Source: Nitratireductor luteus (GTDB taxonomy: Bacteria > Pseudomonadota > Alphaproteobacteria > Rhizobiales > Rhizobiaceae). From it: a stretch of 64,000 nucleotides of DNA. A program made the translations under genes and the position numbers. Positions 8,554 through 19,103 of this stretch are shown piece by piece; position 1 is the stretch's first letter; each line of letters begins with the position of its first letter. Under the pieces are notes generated by a model, which worked only from the letters and a program-made list of their open reading frames with translations, had not been told where the DNA came from and ran no database searches. The DNA is taken from NCBI RefSeq assembly GCF_026162365.1, contig NZ_JAOANW010000003.1:28924-92923 (forward strand). The letters are read 5' to 3'.

Positions 8554-9260
8554 ATGCACCGGAGGGGACCGTACGTGATACGCTTGCGGTGGAGATCGCG
8601 ATGGCTGGCGAGGCGGCGGTCTGCGACGCTTCGGGCGCGCTCTACCTGCCGGCCGACCGCATGCTGATCGTCTCCGACCTCCACCTGGAGAAAGGATCTT
8701 CCTACGCGCGCCGCGGCAGTTTCCTGCCGCCCTACGACACCGTGGCCACGCTTGCCGCCCTCGACATCGTCATCCGGCGCTACGAGCCGGCCATCGTTGT
8801 CAGCCTGGGCGACAGTTTCCACGACAATGGCGGCTCGGCGCGGATGCCGGAAGCCTTTCGCGGGGCGCTGGTGAAAATGATGAGTGGACGTCAGTGGTAT
8901 TGGGTGTCCGGCAATCACGACCCCGAAAAGCCGGAGAATCTGCCCGGCGACTGTGTCGACGAGATGGCCTTCGGCCCGCTGACCCTGCGCCATGAGCCTC
9001 AAAAGGGCGCGCCCTCGGGCGAAATCGCGGGGCACCTGCATCCGGGCGCCCGCATCGTGCGGCGCGGGCGCTCCGTGCGCCGCGCCTGTTTTGCCAGTGA
9101 CGGCGACCGGCTCGTGATGCCAGCTTTCGGCAGCCTGACCGGCACGCTGAATGTGCTCGACCGCGCCTTCGCCGGCCTGTTCCAGGCCGAAAGGCTCACC
9201 GCCTACATGCTCGGCAAGAACCGGGTCTATCCGATCGGCTGGCCGATGCTGCGGGCGTGA
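8550..9260 (+). CDS. pdeM: Ligase-associated DNA damage response endonuclease PdeM
   Basis: Calcineurin-like metallophosphoesterase (TIGR04123), 236 residues. The metal-binding motifs run in order: SDLHLEKG, LGDSFHD, GNHDPE and GHLHPGA. Its ATG overlaps the helicase stop (ATGA), so the two are coupled in one operon. Together with ligase, MBL exonuclease and helicase it forms a conserved four-protein DNA-repair module in which this enzyme supplies phosphodiesterase/endonuclease activity. Confidence 0.92.
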   Translation: MNAPEGTVRDTLAVEIAMAGEAAVCDASGALYLPADRMLIVSDLHLEKGSSYARRGSFLPPYDTVATLAALDIVIRRYEPAIVVSLGDSFHDNGGSARMPEAFRGALVKMMSGRQWYWVSGNHDPEKPENLPGDCVDEMAFGPLTLRHEPQKGAPSGEIAGHLHPGARIVRRGRSVRRACFASDGDRLVMPAFGSLTGTLNVLDRAFAGLFQAERLTAYMLGKNRVYPIGWPMLRA

Positions 9261-9287
9261 AATGATCCAGCCGCTGGTTCGTCGCGA

Positions 9288-10073
9288 TCAATCTTTCTTG
9301 AAGACCATCCGCCCCAGCCAGCCCGTCAGAATGGCGAGCAGCACCGCTGCGATGCCATAGAGCAGGCTTTGCTGGTGTGCGAAATCGAAGATTCGCTGCT
9401 CGAGACCTGCCTTGCGGATGGTCAGTGCAGCTGAGGTTTCCTGGACGAATACGCCATTGCGGAACAGGAACGCGCGCGCCTTGTGGGTGCCGACGGATAC
9501 GTTGGGAGCGAGCTTCAGGGTCGCGCGGAAAAGATTTTGGGAGAGGAACTGCACACCGCCCACCAGTTCCACATACAGCCCCACCGCCTCCTTGCGCGCG
9601 CGCAGCGCGGCGGTGAATTCCTGGATTGTCCGAGGCTCGCCGTCGGGATTCAGCGGCTTCAGGTGGATGTTGCCCGGCCGCAGCGCCAGGCGCTTGTAGT
9701 TCTCCGCATCCGTTATGTCTTGCGGAGCCCGTGTCATGGCCACGGAGTAGGATGCCGGCACATCCTGGAAGGCTACGGACTGCGTATTGATCCACATCCC
9801 CAGCACGCGCGATTTCTTGCGCACGACGACCACCTGCGGCGGGCCTTCCAGTACGACGATGATATCGTAGCGGCCTTGCCGGCTGATCAGCGGGTCGGCG
9901 TTGTCGAGCGCGCCGAAGATCGTCAGATTCGCTCCGGCGAAATCGGAGGTTATGGAGACCCGGTCGGTCGACAGTCCGATCTCGATACGTTCGCCCTCCC
10001 GTATCTGGGCGAAGGACTGGGCGGGCGCCAGCAGGATGAGGAGGAGAACGGCCGCCGCGCGCTGCATCGTCAT
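9288..10073 (-). CDS. TIGR02186 family membrane-anchored protein
   Basis: 261 residues with a signal peptide (LLLILLAPAQSFAQ), a periplasmic beta-rich body and one C-terminal membrane span (LLYGIAAVLLAILTGWLGRMVF). The family is defined only by conservation in alphaproteobacteria and by its habit of lying next to a TauE/SafE permease, as here: its ATG overlaps the permease stop by 4 bp. It is probably an accessory subunit of that exporter; the molecular role is unknown. Confidence 0.85.
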   Translation of the reverse strand: MTMQRAAAVLLLILLAPAQSFAQIREGERIEIGLSTDRVSITSDFAGANLTIFGALDNADPLISRQGRYDIIVVLEGPPQVVVVRKKSRVLGMWINTQSVAFQDVPASYSVAMTRAPQDITDAENYKRLALRPGNIHLKPLNPDGEPRTIQEFTAALRARKEAVGLYVELVGGVQFLSQNLFRATLKLAPNVSVGTHKARAFLFRNGVFVQETSAALTIRKAGLEQRIFDFAHQQSLLYGIAAVLLAILTGWLGRMVFKKD

Positions 10074-11023
10074 GCCGCGATGTCCCCCAGCGAATAGAGG
10101 CTTTCCGGCTCGACGAAGAGGTCGAAAGCAAGGCGCAGCGCGACTGCCAGGACGAGAGCGGCCAAAAGCGCGCGCAATTGCTCGCCGCGCAATTTCTGCC
10201 CGACCCTAGCACCGTATTGTGCGCCGGCGACCCCGCCCACCATCAACAGGAAGGCCAGCACGACGTCCACGGTCTGGTTGGCGGTCGAGTGCATAACGGT
10301 GGTGAAGGCGGCGACGAAGATGATCTGGAACAAAGAGGTGCCGATGACCACATTGGTCGGCACCTTGAGCAGGTAGATGAGCGCCGGGACCATGATGAAG
10401 CCGCCGCCCACGCCCATGATGGAGGCCAGGAAGCCGATGATCGCACCGAGCGCCAGCACCGGGATCACGCTGACGAAAATCTTGGAAGCGCGGAACCGCA
10501 TCTTCAGCGGCAGGCGGTGGACCCAGTTATGCTGCCCGGGCTTCTTGAGGGATATCCGGTTCCCGCCGCGCGCGCGGCGGATGGCGTTCAGGCTTTCCAC
10601 CATCATCAGCCCGCCTACCGAACCCAGGAAGGCGACATAAAGAAGTGATACGATGAGGTCGAGCTGGCCGAGGCTGCGCAGATAGGCGAATACCGTGACG
10701 CCGAGCGAGGAGCCGACGATGCCGCCGGCAAGCAGTACGCAGCCGAGTTTCACGTCCAGCGTGCCGCGCTTGAAATGGGCGAGTGCGCCCGAAAAGGAGG
10801 AGGCGATCACCTGATTCGCGCCGGTCGCCACCGCGATTGCCGGCGGAACGTTGTAGAATATGAGCAAGGGTGTGATGAGGAAGCCGCCGCCGACGCCGAA
10901 CATGCCGGACAGGAACCCGACCGCACCCCCCATGGCGAGCAGGATCACCATGTTGACCGACATTTCCGCGATCGGGAGATAGATGCCCACCCGCGACACC
11001 CGAAATAGCTGCGAACCGAGCAC
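10070..11023 (-). CDS. Sulfite exporter TauE/SafE family protein (TSUP)
   Basis: About eight hydrophobic spans with the two repeated signatures of the family: GFLSGMFGVGGGFLITPLL in the first half and GFLASIMGVGGGFIMVPAL in the second. It likely exports sulfite, thiosulfate or an organosulfonate, or imports a related anion; the substrate cannot be read from sequence. First gene of a two-gene operon with the TIGR02186 protein. The start given is a GTG; a GTG at 10990 or the ATG at 10963 could be used instead. Confidence 0.88.
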   Translation of the reverse strand: MLGSQLFRVSRVGIYLPIAEMSVNMVILLAMGGAVGFLSGMFGVGGGFLITPLLIFYNVPPAIAVATGANQVIASSFSGALAHFKRGTLDVKLGCVLLAGGIVGSSLGVTVFAYLRSLGQLDLIVSLLYVAFLGSVGGLMMVESLNAIRRARGGNRISLKKPGQHNWVHRLPLKMRFRASKIFVSVIPVLALGAIIGFLASIMGVGGGFIMVPALIYLLKVPTNVVIGTSLFQIIFVAAFTTVMHSTANQTVDVVLAFLLMVGGVAGAQYGARVGQKLRGEQLRALLAALVLAVALRLAFDLFVEPESLYSLGDIAA

Positions 11024-11167
11024 GCAACACGACGTGCCGCATGCAGACTAGAGTTTCATCGTTCTTGCGCCCTCAATGCGGCGAAGTCAAACCGCGCCCG
11101 GCGGAAAACTTTGAAATGTCGCGGAAAAAGTCATTCCGGCCACAGCCAGGAACAGCCTCCGTCGGCA

Positions 11168-14100
11168 TTATTGGGTTGCCTCGTTGCGTTGAAGCAGCGC
11201 ACGGACGAGCCGGTCGTCGATTTCGCCGGTTTCCTTCATCCCGTTGGCTTTCTGGAATGCCTTGATGGCGGTGCGCGTCTTGGCACCCATCACGCCGTCG
11301 GGCGCACCCGCGTCAAAGCCCAGCTTGCCGAGAATGAGCTGGATGTTGGTGACGGCCTTCTTCATATCGACGCTGGAAGTCGTTTCCGTTCCCGTGCGCC
11401 ATTCATCGCGCACATTCACGATATTGGCCTCCGGATCGACCTTCTTGGCCTTCCACAGCTTGGCCTTGCCCTGCGCCTTCGCCAGATCGGCGGGCGCCAT
11501 GGACCTGGCCAACTCGTCGCGCTTGGCGGCCGCATCCGTGTCGCCGCCTCTGGCCGCGATGTCGAACCATTTGTAGGCCTCGGTCAGATCGAGCGGCATG
11601 CCGACGCCCTTGGCAGCGAGTATGCCGAGATTGAACTGGCTGTCGGCAACGCCATGCTCGGCTGCTTCGATGAACCAGCGGGCAGCCGATTCATTGTCCG
11701 GCGTCCCGTCCGCGCCCATGGCGTAGAGAACGCCGAGATTATGCATGGCGCTGGCATTGCCCTGCTGTGCGGCGAGCTGGTACCACATCTTCGCCTTCTC
11801 GATGTCGCGCTCGACGCCTGCGCCCTTCTCATGAATATTGCCGATACGATACTGCGCAGGCGCAAGCCCCAGCTCCGCCGACATGGTGTACCATTCCGCC
11901 GCCTTTGCGGGGTCGGCGTCGACGCCATCTCCTTCTGCAAAGCGGGTGGCGATCTCGAACAGGGCTTCCGCGTCGCCTTCCGACGCTGCCTCGCGCAGCG
12001 GCAGCGGGCCGACGGCGGCGGGGATGTCGGCAAGCTTCATGAAGGTATCTTCGGTCTCGGGTGCGGCTTCGGGTCCGGTCTTGATCTTCGGTTGCTCGTC
12101 AGTATCGGTCATCAGGGCGGTCGGCGCTTCCGCTTCAACGCTTGCGGTGTTGAAAACCGCTTGCCCGGTGGGTTTTTGCGCGACGTCTTCGGCAACCTTT
12201 TCTGCCGGTTTCTCCACCGGCGGTTCCACGACGCGGGCGGCTTCCGCCTTACGTTCCGGCAACGCCGCCGCGACAGGTGTGGTATCGTCAGCCGTCTTGT
12301 CGATCGGTGCCTGAGCCTGCGCCAGGAGGGAAGGCCCGTCGTCGGAAAGCAGTGTGCGGCCGGCGTAAAGCCCGCCGGCGATCACCGCCGCCGCTCCAAG
12401 TGTGAGCAGAAGCTGCTTCTTGCGCCGGCCGAGTATTTTGCCGATCCCCAAGGGTCCCGATTTACTGCCTCCGTCGGAACGGCGATGCTTGTGTATCTCC
12501 GACTCGGCCGCCGCCGCCTGTGCGGCGCGCCGGGCCGCGGCGATGAAATCGGCCTTGGCCGTATCGGCGGTGACGTTTTCCCTCGTGCTCTTGTCCTCGC
12601 GCACGCGGCGCATGATCGCATTGAGGTCCGGTGCGCCCGATCCCGGCTCCAGCGGTTCGTTCACCCTGCCCGGATCGATGTCCACTGCGGTTTCCACTTC
12701 GCCGGCATCGCCAGCCAGCACCGGATCGGTCCGGTCGCCCTCTCCCGTCGGACGCCCGCGCTTGGCCGTCAGCGCACGGGTCAGCCCGCCGAGCATCGAA
12801 CGCTTGGGTTCCGCGCTCCCGTCCGCTGGGCGGTCTTCGCCGCGCAAAGCGGCTTCGGCCGCTGCTGCGGCCGCCTGAGCGGGCGTGCGGCGTATTTCCG
12901 GAGCGCGGGAAATTTCCGGTTCGTTTTCCTCGATCCCCGCCAGGGGTGAAATGGAAGGCGCATCGCCCACGGTGATCTTGCCGGCCGGTGCGGTTTGCGC
13001 GGCTTCGCTTGACCCACCCGCGCTTTCCATCGATCCGAGCCGGTTGACGATCTTGAGGAGCGTGTCGTGGATCGCCTCGAACGTCTTGGCGTTGCGCTCC
13101 TCCGACCGCCGGGCCAGAGCTTCCAGCTCCTTCAGATCCTCCCGAAGATGGTTGTCGTCTCCTTCGCCCGGACCAAACCGCCCGATAACCTCCCGCGCTG
13201 CATCACGCGCGGCCTCCAGGATCGCGGCATGGTTTTCCGCGATGGCCTGCTCGATCGAGGCGAGGCGAGGGCTGATATCTTCCACTTCCGGCAACTCGGC
13301 GCCCGGCTGAGCCAGATGCGCTGAGAGTGCTGCGACCTGTCTTTCGAGATTGCGGATGATCTCCGGATCCATACCAGACTCGCGCGCGCCGCTGCTGTTG
13401 AGGCGGCTGGAAATCTCTTCGAGCCGTGATTCGAGCGCATGGATTGCCGCGTTCCCGGCATCGTCGCGGGACGCCCCTTCCAGCTTTGCCGCGAGTTCGG
13501 AGAACCGCGCTTCGATCATGTCCATCACGCCGGTTTCGCTGCCGACTTCGGCCCGCTGGTCGAGCCGGGCCGCAAGGTCCTCCAGGCGGCGCTCCAGGTC
13601 ACTGAACAGGTTCTGGCCATGCTGGATGGCGTCTTCCTGACGACGCTCGATCATGTCCGAAAGGTTGGCAAACCGCTCTTCCAGACCGCGGAAGAGCAGT
13701 TCCGTGTCAGGCTGCGGCGTTGCCGCGTCGAGCCGCTCGGCGATATGCGCTATGTGCTTGGCCAGGCGCGCCACTGTCTGCTCGGGAACATCGATGCGGC
13801 TCGCCATCTGGTCGACGCGTTCGGAAAGAGTATTGAGGCGCTCGACCACCATATCGTCGCCGCGGTCGCTCGTCAGCTCGTCGAGCTGGTTGGCCAGCGA
13901 AGCGATCCGCGCTTCGATACGCTCCAACGCCAGGGTGTCGACCTGCGTGTCGTGCGCAGTTGCGAACGAAGCGCTGATAGCACGTGAAATCTCGTCCAGC
14001 CGTTCTTCGACCATGGCGTAAAGGTCGGGCTGGCCATGCGGGGGCTGCCGGGCGAACTGCTCCAGGGATCCGGCCAGGCCGTGTACTCGTTCTTCGAGGG

Positions 14101-14842
14101 AACGCAGGGACAGGGATTCGGGCAGCCCGTTGACGGCCCTGCCGATTTCCTCGAGGCGCTCGCCAAGGGCATCGATCGCCGGATCGGGATGGCGCTGGAG
14201 CCCGGAGGCGACACGGTCCTCGAAGGCGTCCCAGCGCCGGTCGAGAGACTTCACGCTTTCCTCGCGGGCCAGCGACGCGATTGCCGCCTTCACCTGTTCG
14301 AGCTCGAGGCGTAGCAGCTTGGTGCCCTTGTCGTCGCTGCGTTCCGCCAGGAGCGCAATGCTTTCCGAAAGACGCTCCAACTCGGCGTTTAGCTCCGTAT
14401 CCAAAGGCGACGCCGATGCGGTGGCGGTCACGCGCGCGAGTTCGTGGCGCAACTCGTCCAGCTGCTGACGGATGCCGGTGTCCATCGCCCCGCGCATGTC
14501 CTCGCGCAACGCCTTCAATTCGGCCGCGATATCTTCGATGGAGGTAAAATGATCTTCCTGCCGACGCGCTTTTTCCAGTTCGCGGGTGAGGTACTCCAGC
14601 GAGGTACGGTCGCGGCCATGGGCCATTGCACGAGGCCGGCCCGTCGGACCCGCACGCTCCGGCATGCGCGCAGAACGCTCCGGAAGGCGGCCCTCGCCCG
14701 TCTGGATGCGCTCGGGTTCGAGCGAACGGCCGAGACGTGATTCCAGATGGTCGAGCGTGCGGCTTATCTCGTCCATCGAACTGCTCGGCCTGCGCTGACG
14801 TCCCGCATTGATGCTGTCCAGATATGACCGCTTGCCGTTCAT
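11168..14842 (-). CDS. podJ: PodJ-like polar localisation protein: coiled coil, Sel1 repeats, peptidoglycan-binding domain
   Basis: 1224 residues from the ATG at 14842 (GGAGAGG 10 nt upstream; the frame is open a further 17 codons). Residues 20-640 are repetitive, Glu/Arg/Leu-rich coiled coil (RLEEISSRLN, ERLEEIGRAV). A membrane span lies near residue 810 (LLLTLGAAAVIAGGLYAG). Outside it come at least four Sel1 repeats around residues 950-1090 (AAEWYTMSAELGLAPAQYRIG) and a C-terminal peptidoglycan-binding domain (LGKLGFDAGAPDGVMGAKT). This order matches PodJ/PodJL of Caulobacter and rhizobia, a scaffold that sets the new or growing pole. A CtrA-like half site lies upstream. Confidence 0.88.
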   Translation of the reverse strand: MNGKRSYLDSINAGRQRRPSSSMDEISRTLDHLESRLGRSLEPERIQTGEGRLPERSARMPERAGPTGRPRAMAHGRDRTSLEYLTRELEKARRQEDHFTSIEDIAAELKALREDMRGAMDTGIRQQLDELRHELARVTATASASPLDTELNAELERLSESIALLAERSDDKGTKLLRLELEQVKAAIASLAREESVKSLDRRWDAFEDRVASGLQRHPDPAIDALGERLEEIGRAVNGLPESLSLRSLEERVHGLAGSLEQFARQPPHGQPDLYAMVEERLDEISRAISASFATAHDTQVDTLALERIEARIASLANQLDELTSDRGDDMVVERLNTLSERVDQMASRIDVPEQTVARLAKHIAHIAERLDAATPQPDTELLFRGLEERFANLSDMIERRQEDAIQHGQNLFSDLERRLEDLAARLDQRAEVGSETGVMDMIEARFSELAAKLEGASRDDAGNAAIHALESRLEEISSRLNSSGARESGMDPEIIRNLERQVAALSAHLAQPGAELPEVEDISPRLASIEQAIAENHAAILEAARDAAREVIGRFGPGEGDDNHLREDLKELEALARRSEERNAKTFEAIHDTLLKIVNRLGSMESAGGSSEAAQTAPAGKITVGDAPSISPLAGIEENEPEISRAPEIRRTPAQAAAAAAEAALRGEDRPADGSAEPKRSMLGGLTRALTAKRGRPTGEGDRTDPVLAGDAGEVETAVDIDPGRVNEPLEPGSGAPDLNAIMRRVREDKSTRENVTADTAKADFIAAARRAAQAAAAESEIHKHRRSDGGSKSGPLGIGKILGRRKKQLLLTLGAAAVIAGGLYAGRTLLSDDGPSLLAQAQAPIDKTADDTTPVAAALPERKAEAARVVEPPVEKPAEKVAEDVAQKPTGQAVFNTASVEAEAPTALMTDTDEQPKIKTGPEAAPETEDTFMKLADIPAAVGPLPLREAASEGDAEALFEIATRFAEGDGVDADPAKAAEWYTMSAELGLAPAQYRIGNIHEKGAGVERDIEKAKMWYQLAAQQGNASAMHNLGVLYAMGADGTPDNESAARWFIEAAEHGVADSQFNLGILAAKGVGMPLDLTEAYKWFDIAARGGDTDAAAKRDELARSMAPADLAKAQGKAKLWKAKKVDPEANIVNVRDEWRTGTETTSSVDMKKAVTNIQLILGKLGFDAGAPDGVMGAKTRTAIKAFQKANGMKETGEIDDRLVRALLQRNEATQ

Positions 14843-15267
14843 AAAACGCCCGCCTCTCCGCAACAGGCCAGCCTGCCGCATTTGGAACATCATGCGCGGG
14901 GACGTGGGTTCGCATCTGCCCGTTCAGGCCGGTTGCGAGGTCCACATGGAATATCCCCTCGAGCGAAACCTCACGACTGGTGCGAAGCAAACCACACGCG
15001 ATGTCTCGGGATCGGAATATTTCCCAAACGTGGTAAACATCCGGTTAACCATTATTACCTTTGTCAACCAAACATGACCTGTCACGCACAGGCTTTGAGC
15101 AGATGCGCCTTGCAATCGCCTTGTATGCGGCACATATCGCCGTGCACGGCTCGGGCTGTTTTGGTTCTGACCGTGTTCCTTTTCGCCACGGCGGTTTCAC
15201 TCGGCTCCCCTGGAACGCGCTTTGGCACAACCCCAAAAAGGCTGAATGCCCGGCAGGGAAGGCAGTT
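14843..15267. other. 425-bp intergenic region between podJ and merR genes
   Basis: Divergent promoter region. I see no coding frame with good support. The notable stretch is AT-rich at 15015-15070 and contains TTAACCAT (15045-15052) and GGTTAACC. No tRNA or convincing terminator is visible. Confidence 0.6.
15045..15052. promoter_or_regulatory. Candidate CtrA half site upstream of podJ
   Basis: TTAACCAT matches the short CtrA motif reported in alphaproteobacteria and lies in the AT-rich part of the podJ upstream region, about 200 bp from the podJ ATG. podJ is under cell-cycle control in Caulobacter and Sinorhizobium. An 8-mer alone is weak evidence. Confidence 0.35.
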
Positions 15268-15744
15268 ATGGCATCCTCTATTCCATGGCCCGCAAACGCG
15301 CCGGCCGCTAATGATATTTCAGATGACGAATCCTATTATCGTATTGGCGAACTTGCCCGTGAGTTCGATGTTACCCTGCGCGCTTTGCGCTTCTATGAGG
15401 ACAAGGGACTGATCCGGCCAATGCGCCGTGGCACGACCCGTCTTTATTCCAGCAATGACCGGGCGCGGCTCAGCCTGATTCTGCTCGGGCGCAAGATCGG
15501 CTTCCCGCTCATCGACGTGAAACACATTCTGGACCTCTACGACCCACGGGGCACGAATGTTCGCCAGCTCAAGGCAGTACTAGAGAAATCCGAAAGGCAG
15601 ATGGAGCAGCTCGAACGGCAGTATATCGCGGTCGAAGAGGCTGTAGGCGAGCTGACCAAGCTGATCGGCGACATTCGATCACGTCTCGATCATGCGGAAG
15701 CCAGGGAGAACGGCCAGTCGAAGGGGCGCTTGGGAACCAGTTAG
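15268..15744 (+). CDS. MerR family transcriptional regulator, probable beta-oxidation regulator
   Basis: 158 residues from the ATG at 15268, preceded by GGGAAGG. The winged-helix N-terminus reads YYRIGELAREFDVTLRALRFYEDKGLI, the MerR signature, followed by a long dimerisation helix (residues 95-145). No C-terminal cysteine metal site is seen, so a metal sensor is unlikely. It stands directly upstream of acyl-CoA dehydrogenase, thiolase and FadB-like genes, and a 20-bp palindrome lies between. MerR regulators such as LiuR control acyl-CoA degradation genes in proteobacteria; the ligand here is unknown. Confidence 0.88.
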   Translation: MASSIPWPANAPAANDISDDESYYRIGELAREFDVTLRALRFYEDKGLIRPMRRGTTRLYSSNDRARLSLILLGRKIGFPLIDVKHILDLYDPRGTNVRQLKAVLEKSERQMEQLERQYIAVEEAVGELTKLIGDIRSRLDHAEARENGQSKGRLGTS

Positions 15745-15829
15745 GCGACACATCGCGGCCGTCGTCATCAGGGCGTAACTGCTTCACGGCGCGCGCCCCG
15801 TCATTGAAAATGCCGCTACGCAGCAAAAA

Positions 15830-15849
15830 TGACGTTTACGCAAACGTCA
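15830..15849. promoter_or_regulatory. Perfect palindromic operator candidate for the MerR regulator
   Basis: TGACGTTTACGCAAACGTCA has 8-bp arms TGACGTTT and AAACGTCA around ACGC. It lies 75 bp before the acyl-CoA dehydrogenase ATG and 86 bp after merR. The TTTACGnAAACG-type core resembles sites described for MerR-family LiuR regulators of fatty/branched acyl-CoA degradation. Confidence 0.6.
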
Positions 15850-15923
15850 AAATTTGTTATTTCCGCTCCAGCACCCTCCGGCAGGGTATCCTGCCGGCGT
15901 TTCCACGCGAGTTGGAGAAATCA

Positions 15924-17717
15924 ATGCCGACCTATCGTGCGCCCGTGCGGGATACGCTTTTCGTGATTCGCAACGTTCTGGGATATGAGCGTTACGACAA
16001 TCTGGCTGGTTTCGCAGACGCTTCGCCGGATGTGCTTGAGGCGATCCTGGGCGAGGGCGCGAAGCTGGCCGAGAACGTCATGCAGCCGCTGAACCGCATC
16101 GGCGACATGCAGGGCTGTACCCGCCAGGCGGACGGCTCGGTCACCACGCCCGTGGGTTTTGCGGAAGCCTACCGGCAGTATTGCGAAGGGGGCTGGATGG
16201 GCCTTTCAGCGCCCGAGGAGTTCGGTGGCCAGGGCCTGCCTTATCTCCTCCATTCTGCGGTCGGCGAATATCTGTCCTCCGCCAATATGGCGCTGATGAT
16301 GTATCCGGGCCTCACCCAAGGCGCGATTGCCGCGATCCTCGTCCACGGCACCGAAGAGCAGAAGCAGAAATGGCTGCCCAGGATGATCGAGGGTTCATGG
16401 ACGGGCACCATGAACCTCACCGAGCCCCATTGCGGCACGGACCTCGGCCTTCTGCGGTCCAAGGCGGTGCCCAATGGCAATGGAAGCTACAGGATTTCCG
16501 GCCAGAAGATTTTCATCTCAGCCGGCGACCATGACATAGCCGAGAACATCGTCCATCTTGTGCTCGCCCGCATCGAGGGTGCGCCGGAAGGCACCAAGGG
16601 CATCTCGCTGTTCATCGTGCCCAAGCGCAAGGTGGATGAAGCGGGCGTGCTGGGCGACGACAACGGCGTTTCCTGCGGCTCGCTCGAAGAGAAGATGGGC
16701 ATCCACGGCAATGCCACCTGCGTGATGAACTACGACGAGGCCGAGGGCTATCTGCTGGGCGCGGAGAATGGCGGCCTGAAAGCCATGTTCACCATGATGA
16801 ACGAAGCCCGCCTTGGCGTCGGCCTCCAGGGCCTGGCCGTTGGCGAGGCGGCCTACCAGAACGCGGCCGACTATGCCCGCGAGCGGCTTCAGGGCCGCTC
16901 TCTCACCGGCCCCAAGGAGCCGGAGAAAAAGGCCGATCCCATCATCGTGCACCCGGATATCCGCCGCAACCTGATGACCATGCGCGCCGTCAACGAGGCG
17001 GGCCGCGCGCTGCTCTTGTGGACGGCGCTACAGTCGGACATCGCCCACCGCAGCGAAGACGAGGCCGCGCGCCAGGAGGCCGAAGACCATCTGGCGCTGA
17101 TGACGCCCGTCATCAAGGGCGTGCTCACAGACAAGGGGTTCGAGCACGCCGTCATGGCGCAACAGGTGTTCGGCGGCCACGGCTATATCGAAGAGCACGG
17201 CATGAGCCAGTTCGTGCGCGATGCCCGCATCGCCATGATCTACGAAGGTGCCAACGGTATCCAGGCACTCGACCTGGTGGGCCGGAAGCTCGCGCTGAAC
17301 GGTGGCCGCGCGATCCAGACCTTCTTCAAGACGGTCGGCGAGTTCTGCGAGGAAAACCGCGCCGATGAAAACATGGCGCCCTATACCAAGGGCCTCAAGA
17401 AAGGCCTCAACGACCTGCAGGCGGCGACCATGTGGCTGATGCAGAACGCCATGCGCGAGCCGGACAATGCCGGCGCGGCGTCCTATGACTACATGCACCT
17501 GTTTGGCCTCGTGGCGCTCGGCTACATGTGGGCGCGCACGGTCAAGGTCGCGCAGGCACAACTTGCCGAGGGAGCCGGCGACAAGGAAATGCTGGAGCAG
17601 AAGCTGGTCGTCGGACGCTTCTTCATGGACCGCCTGATGCCGGAAACCGGCGCTCATCTGGCCCGCATCTCGTCTGGCGCCGACTCGATGATGGCGCTGC
17701 CGGCGGAGGCGTTTTAA
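15924..17717 (+). CDS. Acyl-CoA dehydrogenase with C-terminal extension domain
   Basis: 597 residues from ATG 15924 (GGAG 7 nt upstream; open frame extends to 15804). FAD flavoenzyme that introduces the alpha-beta double bond in acyl-CoA. It shows family signatures MNLTEPHCGTDLGLLRSKA, FISAGDHD, EEKMGIHGNATC and the C-terminal QVFGGHGYIEEHGMSQFVRDARI. The last 120 residues match the extra C-terminal domain of the long acyl-CoA dehydrogenase group (which includes DmdC-type 3-methylmercaptopropionyl-CoA dehydrogenases). First gene of the beta-oxidation run, downstream of a palindromic operator. Confidence 0.93.
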   Translation: MPTYRAPVRDTLFVIRNVLGYERYDNLAGFADASPDVLEAILGEGAKLAENVMQPLNRIGDMQGCTRQADGSVTTPVGFAEAYRQYCEGGWMGLSAPEEFGGQGLPYLLHSAVGEYLSSANMALMMYPGLTQGAIAAILVHGTEEQKQKWLPRMIEGSWTGTMNLTEPHCGTDLGLLRSKAVPNGNGSYRISGQKIFISAGDHDIAENIVHLVLARIEGAPEGTKGISLFIVPKRKVDEAGVLGDDNGVSCGSLEEKMGIHGNATCVMNYDEAEGYLLGAENGGLKAMFTMMNEARLGVGLQGLAVGEAAYQNAADYARERLQGRSLTGPKEPEKKADPIIVHPDIRRNLMTMRAVNEAGRALLLWTALQSDIAHRSEDEAARQEAEDHLALMTPVIKGVLTDKGFEHAVMAQQVFGGHGYIEEHGMSQFVRDARIAMIYEGANGIQALDLVGRKLALNGGRAIQTFFKTVGEFCEENRADENMAPYTKGLKKGLNDLQAATMWLMQNAMREPDNAGAASYDYMHLFGLVALGYMWARTVKVAQAQLAEGAGDKEMLEQKLVVGRFFMDRLMPETGAHLARISSGADSMMALPAEAF

Positions 17718-17873
17718 GGTCGGCCCCGGCCGCGCCTGGCGGGCACGGTTTGCCGCGCCTGATCCCAGAATAAAGAGGGCGGGCTTTGCCGGCCCGGCTT
17801 GAGCAGGGCCCGCGAAGGGTGCCAAGGATCGCAAGGAGGCCGGATATATCGCCGGCAAAGCAGGGAGATCGGA

Positions 17874-19082
<1,209 letters not shown>

Positions 19083-19103
19083 AGACTGGCGGAGGAAGAT
19101 ATT

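Noticed and set aside
11111..12949. 612-codon open frame opposite podJ
   Set aside because: Arginine/glycine-rich shadow of the PodJ coding strand with no recognisable fold.
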